A DNA stretch of 64,000 bases from JBGLNJ01 sp034434835 (GTDB taxonomy: Bacteria; Chloroflexota; Anaerolineae; Fen-1058): contig DAOTXX010000167.1 of assembly GCA_034434835.1 (NCBI GenBank), positions 7,828 to 71,827 on the forward strand, written 5' to 3'. Shown piece after piece: positions 23,906 through 31,885 of this stretch. Each line of letters opens with the position of its first letter. The first letter of the stretch is position 1. The notes beneath the pieces were generated by a model that made no database searches, had not been told where the DNA came from, and was given only the letters and a program-made list of their open reading frames with translations. A program made the translations under genes and the position numbers.

Positions 23906-24469
23906 ATGTTAGAACAACTGGCTACCTATCGTCGCCTGGTCACGCTCACCGATGGGCTGCGGGTGTTGATTCGCCCGCTGACCAAGGCCGACAAAGAACA
24001 ATTGCTCAAGCTGTTTGCCAACGCGCCGAAAGAAGACCTGGACTATTTTCGCAGCGACGCGAGCGATCCCAAGGTCGTCGCTTCGTGGTGCGATGAGCTG
24101 GACTATCGCAAGGTCTTTCCACTCGTCGCCGTCGTCAACGAACAGATCATCGGCGATGCGACGCTGCACATCGGCACCGGGTACAGCCGGCATGTGGGCT
24201 GGGTGCGGCTGTACCTCGACCGCGAGTTCCGGCGGCGCGGCGTCGGCGGGCTGATGCTCAGCGGCCTGATTGACATTGCGCGCAAGATCGGCCTGCAGCA
24301 GGTCCTGGCCGAAATCGTGATGAACCAGGTGCAAGTCATCAAGGCCTTCCAGAACCTCGGCTTTAAGCACGAGTTCACTTTTCGTGATTATTTCATGACG
24401 CCGCAAGGCGAGACGATGGACGTGGCTTTGCTTATCCTGCGGATCGTCGAAAACCCGACGACGTTCTAA
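23906..24469 (+). CDS. GNAT family N-acetyltransferase (first of tandem pair)
   Basis: This 187-residue GNAT protein has VLIRPLTKADKEQLLKLF at the N-terminus, the acetyl-CoA-binding region VRLYLDREFRRRGVGGLML (R/Q-x-x-G-x-G/A type), and the late strand VIKAFQNLGFKHE. The substrate is unknown. AAAGGAGG lies 8 bases before the ATG, one of the strongest ribosome-binding sites in the cluster. It and its neighbour at 24558 share layout and wording and are tandem duplicates. Their place between HdrB and the giant HdrA suggests a protein- or metabolite-acetylation role tied to this redox cluster, but this is only inferred from position. Confidence 0.85.
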   Translation: MLEQLATYRRLVTLTDGLRVLIRPLTKADKEQLLKLFANAPKEDLDYFRSDASDPKVVASWCDELDYRKVFPLVAVVNEQIIGDATLHIGTGYSRHVGWVRLYLDREFRRRGVGGLMLSGLIDIARKIGLQQVLAEIVMNQVQVIKAFQNLGFKHEFTFRDYFMTPQGETMDVALLILRIVENPTTF

Positions 24470-24548
24470 ATGTCAATGTTCAATGAGCAATTTTCAAATC
24501 ATCGCTCTCCGCAACGCCTTTTGAAAATTGAAAATTGGATATTGAAAG
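24470..24548 (+). repeat. Word-repeat hairpin between the two GNAT genes
   Basis: TCAATGTTCAATGAGCAATTTTC-like words are followed by GAAAATTGAAAATTGGATATTG in the opposite sense. The AT-rich words differ from those in other gaps. Confidence 0.65.
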
Positions 24549-24557
24549 GCTGTTGCT

Positions 24558-25118
24558 ATGGAAAACAATCTAGCCAACTATCGCAAGATGACGACGTTGC
24601 CCACCGGGCTGCACGTGACCGTGCGCCTGCTGACTGCCGCAGACCGCGATGGTCTCCTGGAGTTGTTCACCTGCGTGACCAAAGACGACTTGCAGTATTT
24701 CCGCGACGACGTGCGAGACCGCGAGCTGGTGACCAAATGGGCTGAAGACATGGACCTGAAACACGTCATCCCCTTGGTGGCCGAAGTCGGTGGACGATTG
24801 GTCGGCGAGGCCGTGCTCTTGCGCGGACGCGGCTACAACCGTCACGTCGCCGAAGTGCGCATCTTTGTCTGCCGCGAGTTTCGCGGGCGCGGCGTGGGCA
24901 CGGCGCTCATCCAGGGCATTGTGGACGTGGCCAAGCTGGCCGGCCTGCATCATATTTTCACATTGGGTGTCAGTTCCAAGCCGCAGGAAATTCGCGCCTT
25001 TGAAAGTTTGGGCTTTCGCACCGAAGGCATCTTGCGTGACCGCTTTATAGACGCGGAAGGCAACACCTACGACATGATCGAGATGGCGCTGCATCTCAAG
25101 CGCGAGGCAGGGTTTTGA
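24558..25118 (+). CDS. GNAT family N-acetyltransferase (second of tandem pair)
   Basis: This 186-residue paralogue of the preceding protein shares LPTGLHVTVRLLTAADRDGLLELF, the cofactor loop VRIFVCREFRGRGVGTALIQ and IRAFESLGFRTEGILRDRFID. The core Q/R-x-x-G-x-G/A motif is intact, so it should bind acyl-CoA. The C-terminal ending (DMIEMALHLKR) differs from the first copy, suggesting a different acceptor. It is followed by a repeat hairpin and then the giant HdrA fusion. No ligase or CoA-transferase domain is fused to it. Confidence 0.85.
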   Translation: MENNLANYRKMTTLPTGLHVTVRLLTAADRDGLLELFTCVTKDDLQYFRDDVRDRELVTKWAEDMDLKHVIPLVAEVGGRLVGEAVLLRGRGYNRHVAEVRIFVCREFRGRGVGTALIQGIVDVAKLAGLHHIFTLGVSSKPQEIRAFESLGFRTEGILRDRFIDAEGNTYDMIEMALHLKREAGF

Positions 25119-25187
25119 TGCGTCAAACGTCATGCGTCATAAATCCATGACGTTTGACGCTTGACGTTTGACACTTGACGTTTGATA
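25117..25187 (+). repeat. Word-repeat hairpin upstream of the giant HdrA gene
   Basis: ATGCGTCAAACGTCATGCGTC (25118-25138) is followed by reiterated GACGTTTGACGCTTGACG and ACACTTGACGTTTGATAC (25148-25187). It is the same word family as at 13749-13826. Confidence 0.8.
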
Positions 25188-25200
25188 CGAGGTTTTGACC

Positions 25201-28200
25201 ATGACAGATATACCGGGCAACGGCAAAGTAGGAGCGGTTCTGGTGGTAGGCGCCGGCATCGGCGGGATGCAGGCCTCGCTCGACCTGGCCGAGTCGGGAT
25301 TCAAGGTTTACCTTACCGATTCCGGCCCGGCCATCGGCGGGACGATGGCCCAGCTCGACAAGACGTTCCCCACCAACGACTGCGCGATGTGCATCATGTC
25401 GCCCAAGCTGGTCGAGACGGGCCGCCACCTCAACATTGACATCCTCACGATGACAGAGGTCGAAAGCATCAGCGGCCAGCCGGGTGATTTCACTGTTCGG
25501 CTGCGCCAGCGCGCGCGGTTCGTGGACACCAGCAAATGCACCGGCTGCGGCGACTGCGCAGCGGCGTGTCCCATCATCCGCCCGGACGAATTCAACGCGC
25601 TGCTTTCGAATCGCAAGGCGGTGTACAAGCTCTACCCGCAGGCCATCCCGAACGCTTACGCCATCGAAAAGAAGGGCGAAGCGCCGTGCCGCAACGCCTG
25701 CCCTATCGAGCAGCGCGCGATGGGTTACGTGGCGCTCATCCGCGAAGGCCGCTTTGCCGATGCCTATCGCACGATCAAGGAAGACAACCCGTTCCCATCG
25801 GTGTGCGGGCGCGTGTGCAATCACCGCTGCGAAGACGCCTGCTCACGCAATGACTGTGGCTCGGAACCCGTCAACATCATGCAGCTCAAGCGCTTTGTCA
25901 CCGATTGGGCGCTGGCGCACCCCGATGAAATTCAAAAGGTGTACGCTTCGGGTGTGCAGCCAGCCCCGGATACGAGCGGCGCAGGCAAAAAGGTCGCCAT
26001 CGTTGGCAGCGGGCCGGCAGGCATGACCTGCGCCAGCGATTTGATTCGCAAAGGCTACCGCGTCACCGTGTTTGAGGCGCTGCCCAAGCCAGGCGGCATG
26101 ATGCGCGTGGGCATCCCCGAATATCGCCTGCCCTATGACCTGGTTCAGCGCGAGATTGACGACATCCTGGCGCAGGGCGTCGAGTTGAAGCTGAACCATC
26201 GCGTGGACGACATCCCCGCGCTGCTGAATGACTTTGACGCGGTGTTTGTCGCTGTCGGCGCGCACACCGGCATCAAGCTGCCCATTCCAGGCAACGATTT
26301 ACCACAGACTCACGTGGCGACCGATTTTCTCCGAGCGGTGAGCCTGTCCGAAATCCCAAATCTCAGATCTCAAATTTCAAATCAAAGAGTGTTGGTGTTG
26401 GGCGGCGGCAACGTGGCGATTGATGCAGCGATGACGGCGGTGCGGCTCGGCGCGAGTTGGGTGGGCATGACGTGCCTCGAATCACGCGAGAAAATGCCCG
26501 CGCACGATTGGGAAGTCCGCGACGCGCAAGAAGAAGGCATCGAGGTCATGCCGGGCCGGACGTTCAAAGAGATCACGAGTGAGAACGGCCACGTCACCGG
26601 CGTGCGGACGGTCAATGTGAATTTTCGCGGCTTTATCGAAGGCCGCCCCGACTTTGACGAAATCCCCAATACCGAATCCATCATCCCGTGCGACGTGGTC
26701 ATCTTTGCCATCGGCCAAAGGCCCGACCTGTCTGCGCTGAACGGCAAGGTCGAGACGGTGCGCCATCGCACGGTCGCTGTGGACCCGGACACGCTGGCGA
26801 CCAACGTCCCCGGCATTTTTGCGGGTGGCGATGCGGTCACCGGCACGACGTTCGTCGTGGACGCGATCGCGGCCGGGCACCAGGCCGCGCGCTCGATTCA
26901 CGCGTTTCTCATGCAGAGCCGTCATCCCCATGACGGCCAGGAATGGCGCGTCTGGCCTCCGCAGATTGAGAAACTCGAACGGCTGCCGGAAGCCAAACCG
27001 TCGCCGATTCAGTTAGAGCAACTGCTGCAGGTCAAATCCCAAGCGCCGCGCGCGCGCCCGGCCAGGCGTCCTGCGGATGAGCGCAAGCGCGATTTTGCCG
27101 AAGTCGAAGCCGCGCTCACCGAAGCTCAGGCCATTGAAGAAGCGAAACGATGCCTAGAGTGCGGAATCTGTTCCGAATGTTTGCAGTGTGTGTTCGCCTG
27201 CCGCGCTGGCGCGATCAGTCACGATGACCGAGACAAGATCATCGAACTCAAGGTCGGCGCGGTGATCCTGACGCCCGGTCTCAAGACGGTGCCTGGCAAC
27301 ATCCGGCCCGAGTTTGGCTACGGCGTGTATCCCAACGTCGTCACCAGCATCGAGTTCGAGCGGATGCTCAGCGCCAGCGGCCCGTTCGCGGGCGTGGTTC
27401 AACGTCCGTCGGATGGCGCGCATCCGCACAAGATCGCCTTCATCCAATGCGTGGGCAGCCGCGACATCACCTGCGGGCAAGATTACTGCTCATCCGTGTG
27501 CTGTATGTACGCGACGAAAGAGGCCCTCATCGCGCGCGAGCACGACGCCAGCATCCACCCGACCATTTTCTACATGGACATCCGCGCCTTTGGCAAAGGC
27601 TTTGAGCGATACTATCATCGCGCGGAGGATGAGCAAGGCATCACCTACATCCGCTCGATGGTCTCGGCAGTCAAGCAAGTGCCCCAGACCAAGAACCTGC
27701 GTCTGCTCTATACGACGTGGGAGACGGATGGCAACGGCAAGCGGAAAGCCGTCCAGCACGAAGACGAATTCGACCTGGTGGTGCTTTCGGTCGGGCTACA
27801 GCCAGCCGATGGCACCCAAGAGCTGGCCGGGCGGCTCGGCGTGCAGCTCAATCGCTTTGGCTTTGCCGAGCAGCTTGCCGATGTGCCGACGTATACCACC
27901 CGGCCCGGCATTTTTGTAGCCGGCGCATTCGCCGCGCCCAAAGACATTCCCGAAACCGTCATCGAAGCATCGTGCGCGGCAGCGAACGCCTCGCGCCTGC
28001 TGGCCCCAGCGCGCGGGACGCTCACCCGCGCGCGCGAGTACCCACCCGAGCGCGACATCAGTCGCGAGCCGCCGCGCGTGGGCGTGTTCGTCTGTCACTG
28101 CGGCATCAACATCGGCGGCGTGGTCAAGGTGCCTGAGGTCGTCGAGTATGTCAAGAATCTGCCCAACGTCGTCTACGCCGAGCACAACCTGTACACTTGC

Positions 28201-29766
28201 TCGCAGGACACACAGGAGAAAATCAAACAACAAGTGCAGGAGCACGGCATCAACCGCGTCGTCGTCTGCTCCTGCACGCCGCGCACGCACGAGCCGCTGT
28301 TCCAGGATACGATTCGCCAGGCCGGACTCAACCCACACCTGTTCGAGTTAGCCAACATCCGCGAGCAGGATAGCTGGGTACATCGCAGTGACCGCGACAT
28401 TGCGACCCAAAAGGCCAAGGACCTGGCGACGATGGCCGTTGCCAAAGCATCGCGCCTCAAGCCGCTCTACCGGCAGACGCTCGAGCTGGATCACCGCGCA
28501 CTGGTCATCGGCGGCGGCCTGGCGGGCATGACGGCGGCGCTTTCGATTGCCGAGCAAGGCTATGACGTGCACCTGGTCGAGCGCGCGGAGGTGTTGGGCG
28601 GAAATTTGCGTCATATTTACACCAAATTGGATGACGGCGCTGATCCACAAAAGATTCTTGCGGCGATGATTGAACGTGTATCCGCCAATCCGCGCGTCCA
28701 TGTCTACCTGGGCGCTGAAGTCGAAGAGGTCAAAGGCTATGTGGGCCAATACACGACGACGATCCGTTTCAAGGATGGACGACGCGAAGAACTTGGCCAC
28801 GGCGCGGTCGTCGTCGCCACCGGCGCAAATGAGATCAAACCAAAAGAATATCTCTACGGTCAACACCCTGCCGTCATTACTCAACGCGAGCTCGAAGAGC
28901 GTCTCCAAGATCCAAAATCCAAAATCCAAAATCCAAAATCGGTTGTGATGATTCAGTGCGTCGGCTCGCGCGACGACGAGCGCCCGTATTGTTCCCGCAT
29001 CTGCTGCACGCAGGCCATCAAGAACGCGCTCGAAATCAAACGGCGCGATCCGCAGGCGCAGGTCGTGGTGCTGTACCGCGACATCCGCTCCTACGGGTTC
29101 CGTGAGCTGGCCTATCGGCAGGCGCGCGAGGCAGGCGTGTTGTTCCTGGAGTACAGCGAGAAGCAGAAACCAGTAGTCAAGGAAACAAGTAGGCAAGTAG
29201 ACAAGGGCAGCGTGTTGAGTGTGGAAGTGGTTGTGCAACCAGAAGGTGCCAAGTTCACGCTGGACGCCGATCTGGTTGTGTTGGCAGCAGGCATCGAACC
29301 GAACCAAGACAACGACGCGCTTGCCAAGATGCTCAAGGTGCCGCTTTCGGAAGACGGGTTCTTTCTGGAAGCGCATGCCAAGCTGCGACCGCTCGACTTT
29401 GCGGCCGATGGCGTGTACCTGGCGGGCCTGGCTCACTCGCCGCGCTTTATCGAAGAGACCCTGGCGCAGGCCAACGGTGCGGCCATCCGCGCGGTGACGC
29501 TGCTTTCGCGCAAGGAGCTGCAGAGCGCGGCCATCATCGCCGCCGTCAACGAGCGGATTTGCTCCGCGTGCGGCATCTGCGTGGACGTGTGCCCGTACTC
29601 GGCGCGCGTGATTGACGAGGAGAAAGGATACGCCCGCGTGCTCGAAGTGCTGTGCCAGGGCTGCGGCGCGTGCGTGGCTGCCTGCCCGAACGGCGCAAGC
29701 TACCAGCGCGGATTCGAGTTTGGGCAAATCTTTGGCATGATTGACGCGGCGCTGGCGAGGGTGTAA
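25201..29766 (+). CDS. Giant HdrA-GltD-HdrA fusion flavoprotein
   Basis: This 1521-residue protein carries three flavin modules. Residues 1-155 begin an HdrA of the inserted-ferredoxin type (VVGAGIGGMQASL, NDCAMCIMSP, CTGCGDCAAACP at 113-123). At the point between its two inserted clusters a complete GltD-like NAD(P)H oxidoreductase is placed (about 160-600), with a cysteine-rich N-part, VAIVGSGPAGMTCAS, PEYRLPYDLV and the nucleotide site LVLGGGNVAIDAA. The first HdrA then resumes (CLECGICSECLQC near 651, SSVCCMYATKEA). A second full HdrA follows from about 955 (VFVCHCGINIGG, ALVIGGGLAGMTAAL, RICCTQAIKNA) with a C-terminal ferredoxin. It probably takes electrons from NAD(P)H and splits them toward ferredoxin and HdrBC. 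ATG 25201 is preferred over TTG 25195 because of spacing from ACGAGG. Confidence 0.9.
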   Translation: MTDIPGNGKVGAVLVVGAGIGGMQASLDLAESGFKVYLTDSGPAIGGTMAQLDKTFPTNDCAMCIMSPKLVETGRHLNIDILTMTEVESISGQPGDFTVRLRQRARFVDTSKCTGCGDCAAACPIIRPDEFNALLSNRKAVYKLYPQAIPNAYAIEKKGEAPCRNACPIEQRAMGYVALIREGRFADAYRTIKEDNPFPSVCGRVCNHRCEDACSRNDCGSEPVNIMQLKRFVTDWALAHPDEIQKVYASGVQPAPDTSGAGKKVAIVGSGPAGMTCASDLIRKGYRVTVFEALPKPGGMMRVGIPEYRLPYDLVQREIDDILAQGVELKLNHRVDDIPALLNDFDAVFVAVGAHTGIKLPIPGNDLPQTHVATDFLRAVSLSEIPNLRSQISNQRVLVLGGGNVAIDAAMTAVRLGASWVGMTCLESREKMPAHDWEVRDAQEEGIEVMPGRTFKEITSENGHVTGVRTVNVNFRGFIEGRPDFDEIPNTESIIPCDVVIFAIGQRPDLSALNGKVETVRHRTVAVDPDTLATNVPGIFAGGDAVTGTTFVVDAIAAGHQAARSIHAFLMQSRHPHDGQEWRVWPPQIEKLERLPEAKPSPIQLEQLLQVKSQAPRARPARRPADERKRDFAEVEAALTEAQAIEEAKRCLECGICSECLQCVFACRAGAISHDDRDKIIELKVGAVILTPGLKTVPGNIRPEFGYGVYPNVVTSIEFERMLSASGPFAGVVQRPSDGAHPHKIAFIQCVGSRDITCGQDYCSSVCCMYATKEALIAREHDASIHPTIFYMDIRAFGKGFERYYHRAEDEQGITYIRSMVSAVKQVPQTKNLRLLYTTWETDGNGKRKAVQHEDEFDLVVLSVGLQPADGTQELAGRLGVQLNRFGFAEQLADVPTYTTRPGIFVAGAFAAPKDIPETVIEASCAAANASRLLAPARGTLTRAREYPPERDISREPPRVGVFVCHCGINIGGVVKVPEVVEYVKNLPNVVYAEHNLYTCSQDTQEKIKQQVQEHGINRVVVCSCTPRTHEPLFQDTIRQAGLNPHLFELANIREQDSWVHRSDRDIATQKAKDLATMAVAKASRLKPLYRQTLELDHRALVIGGGLAGMTAALSIAEQGYDVHLVERAEVLGGNLRHIYTKLDDGADPQKILAAMIERVSANPRVHVYLGAEVEEVKGYVGQYTTTIRFKDGRREELGHGAVVVATGANEIKPKEYLYGQHPAVITQRELEERLQDPKSKIQNPKSVVMIQCVGSRDDERPYCSRICCTQAIKNALEIKRRDPQAQVVVLYRDIRSYGFRELAYRQAREAGVLFLEYSEKQKPVVKETSRQVDKGSVLSVEVVVQPEGAKFTLDADLVVLAAGIEPNQDNDALAKMLKVPLSEDGFFLEAHAKLRPLDFAADGVYLAGLAHSPRFIEETLAQANGAAIRAVTLLSRKELQSAAIIAAVNERICSACGICVDVCPYSARVIDEEKGYARVLEVLCQGCGACVAACPNGASYQRGFEFGQIFGMIDAALARV
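26346..26391 (+). repeat. In-frame word repeat inside the giant HdrA gene (1)
   Basis: Reiterated AAATCCCAAATCTCAGATC and AAATTTCAAATCAAAG words encode EIPNLRSQISNQR just before the nucleotide-binding strand VLVLGGGN of the GltD module. Confidence 0.65.
28905..28942 (+). repeat. In-frame CCAAAAT heptad repeat inside the giant HdrA gene (2)
   Basis: Four to five copies of a seven-base word (ATCCAAA / CCAAAAT) encode LQDPKSKIQNPKS in a loop before VVMIQCVGSRD of the second HdrA. Because seven is not a multiple of three, frame is kept only for certain copy numbers. Confidence 0.75.
29165..29210 (+). repeat. In-frame word repeat inside the giant HdrA gene (3)
   Basis: GGAAACAAGTAGGCAAGTAG and ACAAGGGCAG words encode KETSRQVDKGS in a loop of the second HdrA. 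The same GTAGACAAG-type word forms the intergenic hairpin at 32948-33038. Confidence 0.65.
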
Positions 29767-29792
29767 GCCACATCGAGCAGGTAGAGGCAGAT

Positions 29793-31301
29793 ATGAAAAA
29801 AGTCGTGTTGCTCGCCGTGGGCAATGACTATAGCCGGAACGAATGGGTCGTTTCGGTCATTCCCCCGTTGAGTATCCTGTCGGTGGGGTCCTTTTTGGCC
29901 CAGCATGACGTGCCGGTGGAGTTGATTGACGTGCAGACCGATGTGGGCTTTGGCCTGACCCGCGAAGCCGAGCAGATTGTCTCTCGGCGCGTGGCCCACT
30001 ATCTGCGTGATCAAGCCGAAGCGATTGCCTGGATCGGCATTTCGCAGCTTTCCAACACGAGCAGCGGCATCATCCTGGCGCGCGAAATCCATGTGACACT
30101 GCCCGAGACGCCCATCATCTTTGGCGGATGTTTCCCTTCCAGCAGCTATCCTACCCTGCTTCGGCAATACCCCTTCATCTCGGCCATCGTGCGCGGCGAT
30201 GGTGAAGCGGCGGCCTTGCAAATCAGCCGCAGCCTGGCTCAGGGGCAATCGTTTCTGTCTGAGCAAACGCCGAACCTGGCCTGGCGGGAGAACGGCGAGA
30301 TTCGTACTACACCCGCCAGGCCGATGGCCGTGGACGGCTTGCCGATCCCTGACTTGCGGCTCCTGCACAACACGTCCTGCTATTCGTTCGCCGCTGTGAT
30401 CACCTCGCGCGGCTGTCCGTTTCGGTGCACCTATTGCCTCGAAAGCGCACTGCGCCCTTACGCGGAATATCCGCTCACCTGGGTCGAACAACATCTCGAC
30501 CATGTCAGAGCGCACATGCCCAATGTGCGTGCCTCTCTGGTGGATGCCATCTTTGGGATCAACCGGACGCGGACGCTCCAAGTATGCAACTTGCTGCGTC
30601 AATACGGCTTCAAATTCGGCGTGGAAAGCCGGGTGGACGTGCTGGCACCTGACTTGCTTCCGAGCTTGAGCCAAGCCGGGCTTGAGGTGATATTCCTGGG
30701 GATCGAGTCGGCCAGCACGGATACCCTGCTGCGGATGAACAAGGTGCGCTCAGCAGCGCAGGCGGAGGAGTATCTCAGGCGCGCGATCAGGGTGCTGAGA
30801 GCCTGCTTTGAAAACCAGGTGACGCCGATCCTGGGCCTCATGGTTGGTTTCCCGGGGGACTCGCTGGCCGACCTGCAAGCGACATTAGAGTTCGTCAAGG
30901 AGGTCAGGCAGCTTCACGATCAGGTCACCGCACAGACCGGTGCAAGCCCCGGGTTCATCCCGGCGCCACAACTGACCCGGGTTTACGCGGGCAGTCCGCT
31001 GGCCGAGCGCGTCGAGCAAGACTGGCCTCAGGCGACCCTGCACTCGGAGCCTTACGAAGGCGAAAAGACAGTCATCTCGCCATCGTCGGGATTGGATCAA
31101 GATGTGCTGAAACAATACATTGGAGAGATCGAGCAGCTCGGTGAGTATACTCCTCACACGATGGAACTGATGCCATACTTTGGTTTTTCGTCAAAGGAAC
31201 TGATGTCAAGTCCAGGCTTGACAGACGACGAAGGGATCACGGTCCTCAGCGAGAGTGTGCGGCGTTTGAACGCTCGAGCAGCCGGCGCTTATCCGGCCTG
31301 A
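29793..31301 (+). CDS. B12-binding radical SAM protein within the Hdr cluster
   Basis: This 502-residue protein has an N-terminal cobalamin-binding-like domain (PPLSILSVGSFLAQHDVPVELIDV, AWIGISQLSNTSSG, IIFGGCFPSS, VRGDGEAA) and a radical SAM barrel with CPFRCTYC at 208-215, FGVESRVDVLAPDLL and IFLGIESASTDTLLRMNK. It resembles RCCLKC/oxygen-independent cyclase-like or HpnP/HpnR-type B12 enzymes in layout; the substrate is unknown. It starts 26 bases after the giant HdrA with an AGAGG ribosome-binding site, so it is likely co-transcribed. A B12 radical SAM enzyme in the middle of an Hdr cluster hints that the electron-transfer set serves a cofactor or lipid modification, or that it matures a cofactor of the complex. 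Confidence 0.85.
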   Translation: MKKVVLLAVGNDYSRNEWVVSVIPPLSILSVGSFLAQHDVPVELIDVQTDVGFGLTREAEQIVSRRVAHYLRDQAEAIAWIGISQLSNTSSGIILAREIHVTLPETPIIFGGCFPSSSYPTLLRQYPFISAIVRGDGEAAALQISRSLAQGQSFLSEQTPNLAWRENGEIRTTPARPMAVDGLPIPDLRLLHNTSCYSFAAVITSRGCPFRCTYCLESALRPYAEYPLTWVEQHLDHVRAHMPNVRASLVDAIFGINRTRTLQVCNLLRQYGFKFGVESRVDVLAPDLLPSLSQAGLEVIFLGIESASTDTLLRMNKVRSAAQAEEYLRRAIRVLRACFENQVTPILGLMVGFPGDSLADLQATLEFVKEVRQLHDQVTAQTGASPGFIPAPQLTRVYAGSPLAERVEQDWPQATLHSEPYEGEKTVISPSSGLDQDVLKQYIGEIEQLGEYTPHTMELMPYFGFSSKELMSSPGLTDDEGITVLSESVRRLNARAAGAYPA

Positions 31302-31369
31302 CGGTGCGCACGGCTACACTCTTCCTGAGGGACAAAACGACTTGACACATTCTGTACAGGAGTCATCCT

Positions 31370-31798
31370 ATGCCAGACAACGGATTTGAACCGCGCATCG
31401 TCGCATTCTTGTGCAACTGGTGCACCTATACTGGCGCAGACCTGGCGGGCACGTCGCGCCTGCAATACCCGCCCAACGTGCGCATCATCCGCCTGATGTG
31501 CTCCGGCGCAGTGGACTCGAGCTACGTCCTCAAGCCGCTGCTGGATGGCGCAGACGGCGTGCTCATCGGCGGCTGCCACCCGGGCGACTGTCACTACCAG
31601 GAAGGCAACTATAAGGCACGGCGGCGCGTCGCCATCCTGGAAGAGACGCTCAGGGCGATGGGCTTTGACCCGGACCGCGTCCTGCTGCGCTGGATCAGCG
31701 CGAGCGAGGGTGGCCTGTTTGCCGAGACGGTCAAGGAATTTACCGAAAAGCTGCGCGCCAAAGGCCCGGCGCCGACCAAGCAGCTCTGGGCATTGTAG
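31370..31798 (+). CDS. mvhD: MvhD-like 2Fe-2S electron-transfer subunit
   Basis: This 142-residue MvhD/HdrD-partner protein has CNWC at 15-18, MCSG at 43-46 (C44) and GGCHPGDCHY with C69 and C74. These cysteines carry a 2Fe-2S cluster. In methanogens MvhD passes electrons from hydrogenase to HdrA; in bacteria it links other dehydrogenases to HdrA and is often fused to it. No hydrogenase large subunit occurs in the window, so the electron donor here is more likely the FrhB-like or FrdA-like partners directly downstream. AGGAG lies about 8 bases before the ATG. Confidence 0.94.
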   Translation: MPDNGFEPRIVAFLCNWCTYTGADLAGTSRLQYPPNVRIIRLMCSGAVDSSYVLKPLLDGADGVLIGGCHPGDCHYQEGNYKARRRVAILEETLRAMGFDPDRVLLRWISASEGGLFAETVKEFTEKLRAKGPAPTKQLWAL

Positions 31799-31872
31799 AC
31801 GCATGACCAATGACGAAAGTTGATCGCCGGTTGTTCATCTTTCGTCCTTCGTCTTTAGTCATTTGTCATCCC
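31797..31872 (+). repeat. Word-repeat hairpin after mvhD
   Basis: GACGCATGACCAATGACGAAAG (31798-31819) is followed by CTTTCGTCCTTCGTC and TTTAGTCATTTGTCAT words (31840-31870), the reverse complement in degenerate form. Confidence 0.7.
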
Positions 31873-31885
31873 GAGTGAGGTGGAC

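Noticed and set aside
31370..31400. tRNA 3'-arm-like sequence GGATTTGAACC
   Set aside because: It lies in the mvhD coding start, and no cloverleaf partner arms are present.
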